Shown in pieces: positions 42,401-52,176 of a DNA stretch of 64,000 nt. The notes beneath the pieces were generated by a model. That model did no database searches. It was not told where the DNA came from and saw only the letters and a program-made list of their open reading frames with translations. The translations under genes and the position numbers were made by a program. The stretch's first letter is position 1, and each line of letters opens with the position of its first letter. Source of the stretch: Branchiostoma lanceolatum (taxonomy: Eukaryota; Chordata; Leptocardii; Amphioxiformes; Branchiostomatidae); contig NC_089724.1 in the NCBI RefSeq assembly GCF_035083965.1, positions 2,570,501 to 2,634,500 on the forward strand, in the 5' to 3' direction.

Positions 42401-44951
42401 GTGACAGGGCCAAATTAGAAAACATATTTTCCCCCCAAACCTAAAGCCCTGTCACACTTGTGCGTATGTACAAGCCCGCATGAGTTGCGTATTAACATAA
42501 TTTTGGTTTAGATTAAGTTTGCAGCCGAATAAGTGATTTTTTAGGGTCGATCACTAGGCCGGACAACGGTGGGTCAAAGTAGAAAACAACTTTTTGCGCG
42601 AACCTTACTTAAAAGCACCCAGAGCATTTTAGGAGACTCGAAAACTGGAAATATTCTAGTTACTGTAATCTTTATGAAATTGACAACTAATGCCACTGTT
42701 TACCACATTTGCGTTTGGATTTCTAATCAAAAGTGCCGAAAAACGGCACAAAAATAATCTACATGGTGATCTTTTAGTTTCACGCGCCTACTGTAAATAC
42801 TGTAGATACCATATCCCCGCCTACCTCTGTCAAAATGTAGAAATGCAAAATCAAAACATAAAAATGCAAATATTCGACGGACATGCAGTCACTCTCTCAT
42901 TGGTCGAACCCCTACTTGTGATGGACAGTCAGGATCAGTCTATTAGGGCTTGGATTTTCTATCAGTTCTCACCACACAACAACATCGTGTCTCTGCTCCT
43001 TTAATTTCGATATGTAATGGTATACAGTTATTCAAAATTATTTTGTGTAAAAATGACTAGAAATTTGAGTTTTTCTAATTTCTAAAAGTTTCAAGCCTAA
43101 TAAAATGCTCTGGATGCCTTTAAACCCAAACAATATTAATTCAAAAACACAACTCACGCGCACTTGAATATACGCACAAGTGTGACAGGGCCCTAATGGT
43201 TGGTAAGTGCGCATAAGGAACTCCACATATCCCTATAGGAACATCTTCTGTATTCGTTCCTTTCCCTAGCTTTTAACGTAGCGTGCGTAGTCCAGTGGTC
43301 AGAGATCTTGCCTCTGGAACTAGAAGTCTGTGGTTCGATCCCGGCTGTGTCGTGAACCCGACATGCACGCTACCGGAATGGGTCGCAGTCCTTAGTTAGG
43401 ACGGGACGTTAAGCCGTAATCCACCGTTCATAATGTCCTTTTTGGAAAGAGCTAGGGGAATGGTACAATGAACCTGTAGATACTGTGTACTAGTATAGCG
43501 TCTGTTTTCTCTGTCACGACCAGTGGAAGAGTAGCTCAACTGTTCATTGAGTTCAATAGAGCTAAACTGGTTCGAGATCACTTTCGTTTCCTTCACTTTT
43601 TCCTCAGTACGATCTGAGGAACAGGGGCTGAACCTAGTTTCTGTCTAACTCATCTTGTGGGAGATTTATAAGTCTTATGGCTCCTATTTGAGTTGCATCA
43701 AGCAGGTCCTTAGGAACATCTTCTTTACTCTTTCCTCTCCCTAGGTAAGGGACCAGACGGCCGGCCCCTGGTGCCCACAGAACTGTTCACAGAGGCGCAC
43801 AAGCTGCAGTTCATGATGGACTTACTGTCCGGCGAGATCTACCGGCCGCAGTACCCGGTGGGAGTCATGGACAAAGGACAAGGGTTCGGGCTGACAATTG
43901 GTGACTACAGAGGTAAGGATTAATTAGACACATCCTGTGTTTAAAATCATCATGGAAGCTCATCTGTGTTGGTAGTAATCATAATATTGTGCTAGACTTT
44001 CTTCCAACACTCAAGTATTTAGTGCTTTTTAACAAAAATGCTTTTTATTAGTTAAATCTTGAATTATGATTTCAGGGTACCGCAGACTGCACCTTTTGGG
44101 TGGGTTCGCGGGCTTTTCGTCGGTGATGTCGCTATACCCTGACGAATCAGCGGCCGTGTTCACCGGTATGAACGGACAAGAGTGGTGGAACTTCCCGGAC
44201 ATCCACAACATCCTACACTATGGTGTCGCAGACATGTTACTCGGTAAGTAACACACGCACATTTAAAGAACACATCAAGCTATGGAGTAAAAAGCATAGG
44301 CACATGCGTCTCGACACATGTTTATAATGTTGGCAAGAAAATCTTGGCCTTTAAATAGCATGATGTTGATGACAGTTGGTAAATTGTGTATTTGCAGGTT
44401 TAGACCCATGGTTGAACACCACCACCGCCTGCAGCTATCCACAACCCTGGGCCAAAGACCTAAAGACCAACAACGACGCCAACATGCCTCCCACACCTTC
44501 GCGCGAAGTCCCGCGAGAAAAACGGGACATACGAGACTTCGAGGGCAAGTTCGGTAACGCCATATTCGGCAACCTCACCGTCTACCTCAACTCAACGGAC
44601 AACACCCTTCGCTTTCAAGTCGGCCTGATCGGCCATGGGATAGTTTTCCCGCTAAGCTCTGGTAACAGGTTACTTCTTGAAGGGTCCGCGAGCCTTTCCT
44701 ATCCCGTTGTTGCTTATTTCGAGGAAGCGCGAGGGGTCGTCAACCGCTTGGTGATACCGATCGGAGATCCGGAGCCTCCGGTGGTGTTTGTGCGAGGCCT
44801 GAAGCTTACGGATGCGGAGGAGAAACCAACAGAGGCCGCGGGATGTAACGATACACCAAGTATTGGCTCTGGTGCTGAAGCTAAGGATTCTGAAATGTGG
44901 TCCTATCGTCTGTGGCTTGGGGTCGCCGTTCTAGTTTTTTCCTTCATTTAG
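39448..44951 (+). CDS. Secreted serine beta-lactamase-like (class C/PBP fold) hydrolase, 6 exons
   Basis: Six exons with matching phases: 39448-39932, 41309-41581, 42088-42173, 43745-43912, 44076-44243, 44398-44951, giving 577 residues. A signal peptide (residues 1-20) precedes a beta-lactamase/serine-hydrolase domain with the S-x-x-K motif SVSK at 84-87 and the Y-x-N motif YNN at 179-181. GGVASNAVDMARYL and GFAGFSS follow. The position where relatives usually have H-x-G reads LLGG, with a His two residues earlier, so that third motif looks altered. Exon 6 encodes a beta-rich C-terminal domain like those of serine hydrolases, N-glycosylation sites (NLT, NST), and ends in a hydrophobic WLGVAVLVFSFI tail that could be a GPI signal or membrane anchor. 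Animal members of this family (LACTB-type) are peptidases or esterases. Substrate unknown. An AATAAA lies at 45396. Confidence 0.88.
40853..41008. mobile_element. MITE in lactamase-like intron 1
   Basis: Long terminal inverted repeats of about 40 bp: TGTCACAATTCCCAATCCGG plus GGCCCGGCCGGG at the left, and their inverse ending CCGGTTTGGAAATGTGACA at the right, around a 70-bp centre. It interrupts the first of three tandem 145-bp units. The target duplication is not clear. Confidence 0.85.
41014..41303 (+). pseudogene. Two tandem pseudo-copies of the lactamase exon 2 acceptor and 5' part
   Basis: The junction ATTAGGAGAGTTCGTCA occurs at 41014, 41159 and 41304, exactly 145 bp apart. The third copy is the real exon 2. 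The first two continue for about 75 bases as diverged exon (CTACAACAACCTCCT-like), then break off at CCTAGCAGATCATTTTGG and return to intron sequence. Both lack a donor and the remainder of the exon, so they cannot replace it. Confidence 0.85.
41612..41690 (-). mobile_element. Retroelement 3' tail
   Basis: GAACTTTATTGCCCGACAATTGTACATGGCAC matches the tail at 17385-17420 and starts about 30 bases after the exon 2 donor. Confidence 0.5.
41880..42070 (+). mobile_element. Dispersed SINE-like element abutting lactamase exon 3
   Basis: AAGCACACGGAGTCACCCC, CTCTTCTCGATAAGTGTGTT, CGCTTGAGGCTTA and GGGGCCGCCAGCTTTA are shared with 63230-63395 and, inverted, with 56150-56305. The element ends about 18 bases before the exon 3 acceptor at 42087. 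Confidence 0.7.
42178..42411. mobile_element. MITE inserted in the exon 3 splice donor, copy 1
   Basis: Starts GCCCTTGTCACACTTGTGCG and ends CGCACACGTGTGACAGGGC, an inverted pair. The left flank TAA (42175-42177) is part of the donor GTAAG of lactamase exon 3, so the G at +5 of the donor is the first base of the element. The right flank reads AAA, so the target duplication is imperfect here. Confidence 0.75.
42445..43193. mobile_element. MITE with TAA target duplication, copy 2
   Basis: Starts AGCCCTGTCACACTTGTGCG and ends CGCACAAGTGTGACAGGGCC. TAA flanks both ends (42442-42444 and 43194-43196), as for PIF/Harbinger-type elements. Its first 140 bp repeat the left part of copy 1. No transposase is visible. 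Confidence 0.75.
43276..43600 (+). mobile_element. tRNA-derived SINE, full reference copy
   Basis: A tRNA-like head with box A (TAGTCCAGTGGTCAGAG) and box B (GGTTCGATCCCGG), then a body with CATGCACGCTACCGG and GGACGGGACGTTAAGCCG and an end near CGAGATCACTTTCG. The same family is split at 23147-26045. It lies in lactamase-like intron 3. Confidence 0.85.
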
Positions 44952-45395
44952 ATACGTTAAAGGCAAGTAATATTAGCGCTATCATAATATTACAAATTAT
45001 AAAGGCCTGCACCTCTTTTATCTAATATATGCAAAGTCCCGGTAAGAGTTGTTAACATGCAGAATGAATTCAAGCTTAAGCTTTACTTGAAGTAGGTACG
45101 CAACAAATATACAATCAAGACTTGATTTTATGTAAGTTATATTGAAATATATATATACATGTACATATATATACAACTCTATGCAGAAGCGAGACATTAT
45201 TTTACATTCCTGACACAGAATACTATCTTCGTCACTATTACATTGTATACTATTTTAGCCATTGGAATTCACATTATCAGATCGACATGTTATTCATGTT
45301 GTAGATGAGTTCTTTGAAAATGTTAAATATTAGTAATAGTCGATTGTTATGTATCTACGAATTTCCATACATTGTGCTCATGACATTTGTTGCGC

Positions 45396-45401
45396 AATAA
45401 A
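45396..45401 (+). terminator. Candidate polyadenylation signal of lactamase-like gene
   Basis: AATAAA 445 bases past the stop codon. It also resembles the tail of a dispersed retroelement, so its use by the gene is uncertain. Confidence 0.35.
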
Positions 45402-45417
45402 ATTCTAAAGTTCTAAT

Positions 45418-45422
45418 ATATG

Positions 45423-45477
<55 letters not shown>

Positions 45478-45480
45478 TGA
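45418..45480. repeat. (TA)n(GA)n microsatellite
   Basis: About 12 TA units followed by about 20 GA units. Confidence 0.95.
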
Positions 45481-46500
45481 GATAATAATAGAATATATCA
45501 TAATGATATCATTTCTTATGTAATATGATACTAATGATAATACATGTATGTGATGAAATATAAAAGTATTATCATAACGGTAAGGAAAATGTGTAAGACG
45601 AATATCACTTCTTAATTGTATGCCCAACATATAATGATGAAACATCTACGACAAATGTAACATTACCTCAGTCGAAAAGAGAGGCGTTTCGTGTACTTAT
45701 GTCATGCGCCGACACAGTATCTAGGTCAATATATCTATACACCTATGCTAAAAAGAATCCGTGAAATAGTGACTTAATTGTATAAGACATTCAACTCCTC
45801 ATCATGTAATTTGCATGTACGACTTCTCAATATACCTCCTGTTGATACTATTGATACCGTGGACAACATCATTTAGCCTAGCCTGTACTTCCTGTACTTC
45901 GTACTAGATTAGTAGCCAGTAGCATTTTGCCTTACATTGCACCTATAGCTATTACAATTGTTGTGCAATAAACCTGGACTTGACTTGGACCATGATCTGC
46001 TTCTCTTCTCTTGTGGGGTCTGGATGATAGAAACAGGAGAGTGAGATACATTTCAATACAGAGCTGAAACATTGATTAAAAAAAACCGTCGACAGCCTGA
46101 TATCTAGATATGGTATCTATTGTGTCCATATAAAGATCCGCGTTTCCAGGATTACTTACCATCTGCCATCCTTGGCTGGCTGGGGCCAGATTTGTCTGCT
46201 TCCTAATGTGTTTTCGTTAGTGATTTAACGAGTTAGTAGTAATCACAAGTAGTGTTTTGGCATCTTTTACTAATACTAACTTAGTAAGCGTGCTAAATAA
46301 TCAGATCTTTCTAACGGACCCGGTGCTGCTTCCCTAGAGAACAACACAAATACGAGCGCGAGATTTAGCATCACTATGCCGCAGTAAAAACATTCATCAA
46401 TGAATTATACATTGAATGTCTGTTGTCAGAAACTGAAAAACCAGTACATTTATACTTGTGCTGGCGATGGCGGTTCTTCACACGGAAGGGAAATGCATTG
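45481..46500. other. Intergenic AT-rich DNA
   Basis: No coding exon is seen. An ATTGTTGTGCAATAAACCTGG tail at about 45955 suggests another retroelement 3' end. Confidence 0.4.
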
Positions 46501-46529
46501 TTTTGCTCCGTTTTTTTTTTTCTCCAAAC

Positions 46530-46900
46530 AAATAAGGTCAATGACCTTGACCAGACGGCTGTCACCATGGTTTGTTACGTAGCAGGTGTTTGATCTTATG
46601 CTGCAGCAAAGTCTCTGGCTGGCCGAGGTCAATGACCTCGAGCTCGGCGCGGTAATACTCCGGCCGGCCGCTAGGAGCGCGATTACTAAGTAGTCCGGCT
46701 ATGGTTTGACGGTGCCCTGGGTACGAGATCATCCCGTCCTGACGATGACCCTTGACCTCTAGCTGTTGGACGAGTGAGGGACAAGTATATTTTTGTTAGG
46801 CCTGTACAAGTATATTGTGGAATTAGAGTATCTTTTATCACGGTGAAACGTGGTTAGCGTTTGTTGCCATTCTCGCTTACCTGTTACGCAGATTAAGGTG
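46530..46900 (+). promoter_or_regulatory. Candidate promoter/5' exon region of zinc-finger gene C with two IR1 elements
   Basis: AGGTCAATGACCT, a perfect inverted repeat of the nuclear-receptor half-site with a 1-base spacer, occurs at 46535-46547 and 46626-46638. The first is followed by a further TGACC. A CpG-rich block (CGGCCGGCCGCTAGG) follows at about 46660. A good donor (AAG then GTGAGT at 46898) could end a 5' non-coding exon that splices to the acceptor before gene C's ATG. All of this is motif inference. Confidence 0.4.
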
Positions 46901-46994
46901 AGTTTTTTTTTGTGTGTTTTTGTAGTTTTGCGGTATATTTTGTTGGACGACCACAAGTATGATCGTGGTGGGAGGGGGGCGCGGCCTGTATGTT

Positions 46995-47345
46995 AAAAAC
47001 CAAGGAGGTTAAAATAGGATATATGGCTGATATATTGGGCATTCGCTAAAAAGCCATTTTTGCTGGGCATTCGCTAAAAAGCCAGGTAAGAATCTTCAAG
47101 TTGGCTTTATTTAACTTCGGATCGATGGATTGACTTGAAACTCAGGATTAATTAATGGGAGCACAAACTGAACATATTCCGAGCAAAAAAATTAGATTCG
47201 TGCAGCGCGGACTTCGCCAGAGTGGGCGTTTGTGGGCATTTGCTAAAAAGCCGATGCGCGTGGAATGCCCTGCCTGGCACGGTAGTGACGGCTCCCACCG
47301 TTGAGTCATTCCATGCCAGGCTGGAGGCCTGTCCTCACTTAAGGT
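46995..47345. repeat. Short direct repeats and dispersed repeat upstream of gene C
   Basis: GGGCATTCGCTAAAAAGCCA occurs at about 47038 and 47068, with a variant near 47233. Bases 47255-47335 are the inverse of the repeat at 33100-33165. The region lies in gene C's presumed 5' intron. Confidence 0.55.
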
Positions 47346-47461
47346 GTTCATTTCCCTGCATCAGCAGAAAACAGTGGACTACTACTAATTGAGTGTGTAA
47401 GAGTTTTGCTATAAAAATTCAAATGTGTTTGTTCTTTCAATGTAATTCCATAGGATACAAG

Positions 47462-49738
47462 ATGGCAGACTGCAGCAGTGACCCAGGTGCTAGGCTCTCA
47501 CAGCGTAGCTGTCCCCTCTGCAAGTTCACCACAACCAACCAACAGGAACTGGAGTCCCACATGTTCACACATGTCAACCCCATATTCTGTGATGAGTGCG
47601 GCTACAAGACACTGACCCACAGCGCAATGGCCAAACATATGAGAAAACATACCGACGAGAAAGCAGATGGTAATAAGCGTGGTGCGGATGTCTCAAAGCA
47701 TAGCTGTCCTCTCTGCACGTTCACTGCAACGAACAAAAGAGAGCTTGAGTCACACATGTTTTCACACGCTTATCCACTCATCTGTGATCAGTGTGGCTTC
47801 AGAGCACTGAGCAAGACCACAATGGGAAAACATTATAGGGAGACCCACAAGGTTAACGGCGCTGAGAAACTATCTGCTAGTACTAGTACTAGCACAGAGA
47901 TGTCTGACTCTGAGTACAGTTGCTCTCTCTGTGAGTTCACCACAGCAGACCTAGAAGAGTGGAAGTCCCATAGGGTCATACATGTGACGTACTCGGGCGA
48001 ACCCTTCATGTGTGGGGAGTGCAGCTACAGGACAGACTCCATGTTCACACTGCAGATGCACATGAAAAGTCACGTGAATAAGATGGGTACGGGGTGTACA
48101 CTGGTGTATGAGCCCAGTCAGGACATGTTGGCCACCAGCAGTGAGCCCAGTCAGAGCAAGATGGCTGCCAAAAGTACGCCCAGACAGAGAAAGAGAAAGG
48201 TCAAGAACCCATTGTCTCCCGAGATGACATCACTGATGTCCTCGTTCAAGGTTCAAGGTTCAAGGTTTAAGATGGTTGCCAAAAGTCAGGACAAGATGGC
48301 CACCTACAGTGAGCCCAGTCAGGGTAAGATGGCCGCCAACAGTGAGCCCAGTCAATACAATATGGCCACCAATAGTGGGCCCAGTCAGGACAAGATGGCC
48401 ACCAACAGTGGGCCCAGTCAAGACAAGATGGCCGCCAACAGTGAGCCCAGTGAAGACAAGATGGCCACCAATAGTGGGCCCAGTCAGGACGAGATGGCCA
48501 CCAACAGTGGGCCCAGTCAGGACAAGATGGCCACCAACAGTGGGCCCAGTCAAGACAAGATGGCCGCCAACAGTGAGCCCAGTGAAGACAAGATGGCCAC
48601 CAATAGTGGGCCCAGTCAGGACGAGATGGCCACCAACAGTGAGCCCAGTCAAGACAAGATGGCTGCCAACAGTGAGCCCAGTCAAGACAAGATGGCCGCC
48701 AACAGTGAGCCCAGTGAAGACAAGATGGCCACCAACAGTGAGCCCAGTCAGGAAGAGATGGTCACCAACAGTAAGCGGAGAGAGAACATGTCCATACACG
48801 TGACTTACATATGTAAGCCCTTTATGTGTGGGGAGTGCAGGTACAGAGCAGACTCCCTTTATGCCCTGCAAATGCACATGGAAACTCATGTAAATGAAAT
48901 GACTACGGTCTGTGAAGAGTTGAACAGCTATAATGGGCAAGACAGTGGGCCAAGTCAGGACAAGATGGCCACCAACAGTGAGCCCAGTCAAGACATGATG
49001 GCCACCAACAGTGAGCCTAGTCAGGATGATCATATGGAAACGTACACAAATGTTGTTTGCGAACAGGATGGCTACAGCCAGCAGGATGAGAGCAAAATGA
49101 ACGTTGTGACTGCTGCTAGTGCGAAACCTTTGAAGTGTAAAGAATGTGACTTCAGCACTTCTGTCAAACACGTACTGAAGAAACACATGTCGTGTCACAC
49201 ATTGCCCTTCATGTGCGGAGTGTGCGGCCACAGGGCGGTTTCCAAGCCACAGATAGACACCCACATGAGAACCCACACGGGCGAGAAGCCCTTTCTCTGC
49301 GGAAAATGCGGGTACAACGCAGCCGACAAGAAACGGCTGGCCAAACACATGAAAATTCACACCGAAGGAAACTTTACATGTGGGACGTGCAAGTACACAA
49401 CAACTCTCATGGGAGATTTCAACCAACACCTCAGAACGCACTGGGGCGAGAGAACGATATTGAAGTGTGATGAATGTGGTTTCGAGACACCGTTTAAGGG
49501 TGCGCTGACCAACCATATGAAGATTCACATCGGTCAGAAACGACTTTGGGAAAATCCCTACGCCTGTGACCAATGTGACTACAGAACTAGTCGCAAAAGT
49601 GACTTTGAAAGGCACCTGAAGACCCACACGGTTGAGAGACCATTGTTAATGTGTAGTGTATGTGGCTTAAAAACGCCCAATAAGGGAGCGATGGCCATTC
49701 ATATGAAGATACACTTCTGTGAGGATTGTAGACATTAG
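47462..49738 (+). CDS. C2H2 zinc-finger protein with two 11-residue repeat blocks (zinc-finger gene C)
   Basis: A 758-residue protein in one open exon. The ATG (ACAAGATGGCAG) lies eight bases after a splice acceptor (TAATTCCATAG), which argues against the upstream in-frame codons. Parts: six fingers (residues 14-205), two of them CPLC-F-type fingers like the first fingers of genes A and D; a Lys/Arg-rich stretch RQRKRKVKN that could be a nuclear localisation signal; 15 KMATNSEPSQD-like units (48293-48787); one finger; three more units (about 48942-49026); and seven C-terminal fingers, some with TGEKPF linkers. Presumed nuclear DNA-binding protein. Its targets are unknown. An ATTAAA at about 49792 may serve as polyadenylation signal. 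Confidence 0.9.
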   Translation: MADCSSDPGARLSQRSCPLCKFTTTNQQELESHMFTHVNPIFCDECGYKTLTHSAMAKHMRKHTDEKADGNKRGADVSKHSCPLCTFTATNKRELESHMFSHAYPLICDQCGFRALSKTTMGKHYRETHKVNGAEKLSASTSTSTEMSDSEYSCSLCEFTTADLEEWKSHRVIHVTYSGEPFMCGECSYRTDSMFTLQMHMKSHVNKMGTGCTLVYEPSQDMLATSSEPSQSKMAAKSTPRQRKRKVKNPLSPEMTSLMSSFKVQGSRFKMVAKSQDKMATYSEPSQGKMAANSEPSQYNMATNSGPSQDKMATNSGPSQDKMAANSEPSEDKMATNSGPSQDEMATNSGPSQDKMATNSGPSQDKMAANSEPSEDKMATNSGPSQDEMATNSEPSQDKMAANSEPSQDKMAANSEPSEDKMATNSEPSQEEMVTNSKRRENMSIHVTYICKPFMCGECRYRADSLYALQMHMETHVNEMTTVCEELNSYNGQDSGPSQDKMATNSEPSQDMMATNSEPSQDDHMETYTNVVCEQDGYSQQDESKMNVVTAASAKPLKCKECDFSTSVKHVLKKHMSCHTLPFMCGVCGHRAVSKPQIDTHMRTHTGEKPFLCGKCGYNAADKKRLAKHMKIHTEGNFTCGTCKYTTTLMGDFNQHLRTHWGERTILKCDECGFETPFKGALTNHMKIHIGQKRLWENPYACDQCDYRTSRKSDFERHLKTHTVERPLLMCSVCGLKTPNKGAMAIHMKIHFCEDCRH
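48293..48787 (+). repeat. 33-bp coding minisatellite, 15 units with higher-order structure
   Basis: Fifteen in-frame units of the same family as the array in gene B. Units 4-7 and 8-11 form a near-identical 132-bp pair (marked by the SED and DEM variants), so amplification acted on four-unit blocks. The array is preceded by a threefold GGTTCAA short repeat at about 48246-48266. Confidence 0.92.
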
Positions 49739-49739
49739 G

Positions 49740-50390
49740 GGGCTGGAAAGTAGTATTTGGAAAGTTTTAATTTTTTTTGCTATCAAAAGAAATATTAAAT
49801 ACATTGTAATACAAATCAATGGACCAAAACAAAGTGACGGTGGACTCCAGTTGAACACAACTTATATTCTCTAGAAAATACAATATTTGACAAGACACTA
49901 CAAATTGTGAATAGTAAATGAACAAATACCTAGTTTGAACCTGAGTCAAAGTCAAAAAGTGTCGTTCTGAGGTTCAACATTCCAGTCTCTAACTGTCTCT
50001 TGGCATCATGTTGGCATGATACTATTCAGTGTTCTCGCCAGGCCTTTTCAGCATAGGGGCCCCCTATGCTGTGATTTGGACCCCCTATGCTGTGTTTCAA
50101 CCAGCATAGGGGTGTTTCTTTCTGGGACAAACCTTGTGACCCTTCATAAATCTTATAAAAAGTTCATATTTGGCTTTAGAATGAGGCTGTGACAGAGGAA
50201 AAACTCTACTTCACAAAATTTATCCCTCAAAATGCATGAGTCATGAATTTACAAATTTTCCGGGGGAACATGGCCGACTCCCTACTCTGGTCATGTCTTC
50301 AGCACTCCACGCGTGACTAGCACCGCGTAAAGTTGGCCTTCTGTACCTGACCCCTATACTGTGAAAAAATTCTGGTGAGAACACTGCTAT
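49740..50390. other. Downstream region of gene C
   Basis: No further exon. A short inverted/direct CAGCATAGGGGCCCCCTATGCTG cluster lies at about 50055-50115. An (A/T)-rich 3' UTR with ATTAAA lies near the start. Confidence 0.4.
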
Positions 50391-50394
50391 TAAT

Positions 50395-50560
50395 AGTTAG
50401 GGTGTTTGCCCCAGAACCCAGAAATCCTGGCTTTACAATTACATGCCACCTATATGTTGTGCCCTTAGGAAAGGCACTCCTCACTCTACCCTGGTGTAAA
50501 AGTCGGTACCTGACTTCGGTTATGGAGGTTAAAGGCAGTGGAACCAAAAGGAGTTGGATG
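50395..50560 (+). mobile_element. Decayed tRNA-derived SINE
   Basis: GGAAAGGCACTCCTCACTC, CCTGGTGTAAAAGTCGG and GTACCTGACTTCGGTTATGG follow the body order of the SINE at 29641-29862. The tRNA-like head is degraded. Confidence 0.6.
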
Positions 50561-50814
50561 GGCTTCGCCTTACAATAAATACCCTGCCCTAGACACAGTA
50601 GATAACAACCCACTGCCCCATCGGCCTGAAAAAGACTGTGTCCTTTTTGCCGAAGGGTCATACATTTTTTTTAAAACATTGCAACACAGGATACAGGATG
50701 ACTGGGGAACTCACTCACAGTGCAAAGCGACATGACAGACCAAACTATAAGAGGACTCACACTTTAGATATGATTATCTACATGTCTGTGACAGAACAGC
50801 TTTATCTGATATAA

Positions 50815-50940
50815 TTTGTACTGGGTACCTCCACCAACCACATGAGGATTCACCCTATGGACAAGCCTCCTGCGAGTAGGGAATACGAATTTAGGGCAAA
50901 CTGGAAGAAAGTTTATGAAAAATCAGACAAGGAAATTAAC
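50815..50940 (+). pseudogene. Decayed C2H2 zinc-finger fragment
   Basis: One frame reads NHMRIHPMDKPPASREYEF then RANWKKVYEK, which lines up with the finger-linker-finger pattern of genes A-D (HMRIHTGEKPFACEECEFRTAWKK) with the Cys residues and linker lost. It lies about 1.1 kb downstream of gene C and may be a remnant of a longer or duplicated gene. Confidence 0.45.
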
Positions 50941-51539
50941 ATCACTATGTATAGCTTGACAAAGAATGTAGTTCCAGGATAGTCAGAAAGCATGCCATCA
51001 GCAATGGCAGTTAGAAAACTTAAATCACATGTGAGAAACCATGAGAGCTCTAGACAATGTTGGGGTTTCACTTGAACTGCAGTTTGTAAGATTTGATAAA
51101 AAGGGTTGATTATGGTGTAAAAAGAGAGTATGTGTCATCTGTGTTAACTGCTGTACAGAACATCTTAAATTACCAGGTTACACAAACATGTAAAGACTTT
51201 GTTGATTCATTTACAAATTTAAGTCGTGGCAAGCTTAGCTTTTCATTTTGTCCTACATCATTTTCATTTTTTTTAAGGAATGATTAAACTGGAGCTGTGG
51301 CATTATTTGGCTAGTTTATAATATTGGGACATCTGGAATAAACTTGGGTCACAGCTTTAACTGCTCATGTGAAGTGTGATGCATTGTGGGTGATATGTCA
51401 AAGTTGAAGGTCCCTGTGACATTAAAAACATGTCTTGACAGAACAACTGTTTTATTGAGTTATACTAAAGAATTGATTGAGGATGTGAGAGGACACAGTC
51501 CTTCTACAAAATTGATATACCAGGTAGGTGTCAGGAACC

Positions 51540-51540
51540 T

Positions 51541-51580
<40 letters not shown>

Positions 51581-51960
51581 ATGTACATGTATGTATGTAA
51601 GTTTTGTGTGTGTGCGTGCGGGTGTATGTGTGTATGTGGGACTGTTAGTCTGATTGACCTAGTGCTGGCATTGTAGTAGTTTAAATCAATGACTTTTAAT
51701 ACTGCATCTAAAATCACAAACATAATTGATGGAATCACATGCACACGCACATACAGTGGCATAGATAGAATTGAAAACATACACACACATAGACAAACAT
51801 ACATAATATATGTATATACCGGTATGACCAAGGAGGCTATATAGATATAAAACCTCCTTGGTATGACACACATTCAACCAAGGAGGTTAAAACCTATTTT
51901 AACCTCCTTGATTCAACCAAGGATTTATAATCCAAATTTTAAGCCTCTTTGTTCATCAAA
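51540..51960. repeat. (GT)n microsatellite and AAGGAGG inverted repeats
   Basis: GT run at 51543-51575. From 51828 to 51935 several copies of ACCAAGGAGG and its inverse alternate, including the palindrome AGGAGGTTAAAACC...TTTTAACCTCCT. The phrase also occurs at about 46999-47020. Confidence 0.7.
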
Positions 51961-52176
51961 GTTGTCACTTAAGTAATCAATAAACGATTGCAAAACCCTA
52001 GGTCAGCTAAAATGCACGTACGTTTATTCATCCATACATACATACAGTACATTCATGTATTCATAATTTGAAGGTAACAATTATGAGCATTACACCCCTA
52101 AAAGAAGAATGAGCTCGCCCTTCCAATCAGCTGTTGGGTCAGAGTTCGCCATGTGTTTGTTACCTGCCCAGCTGAC

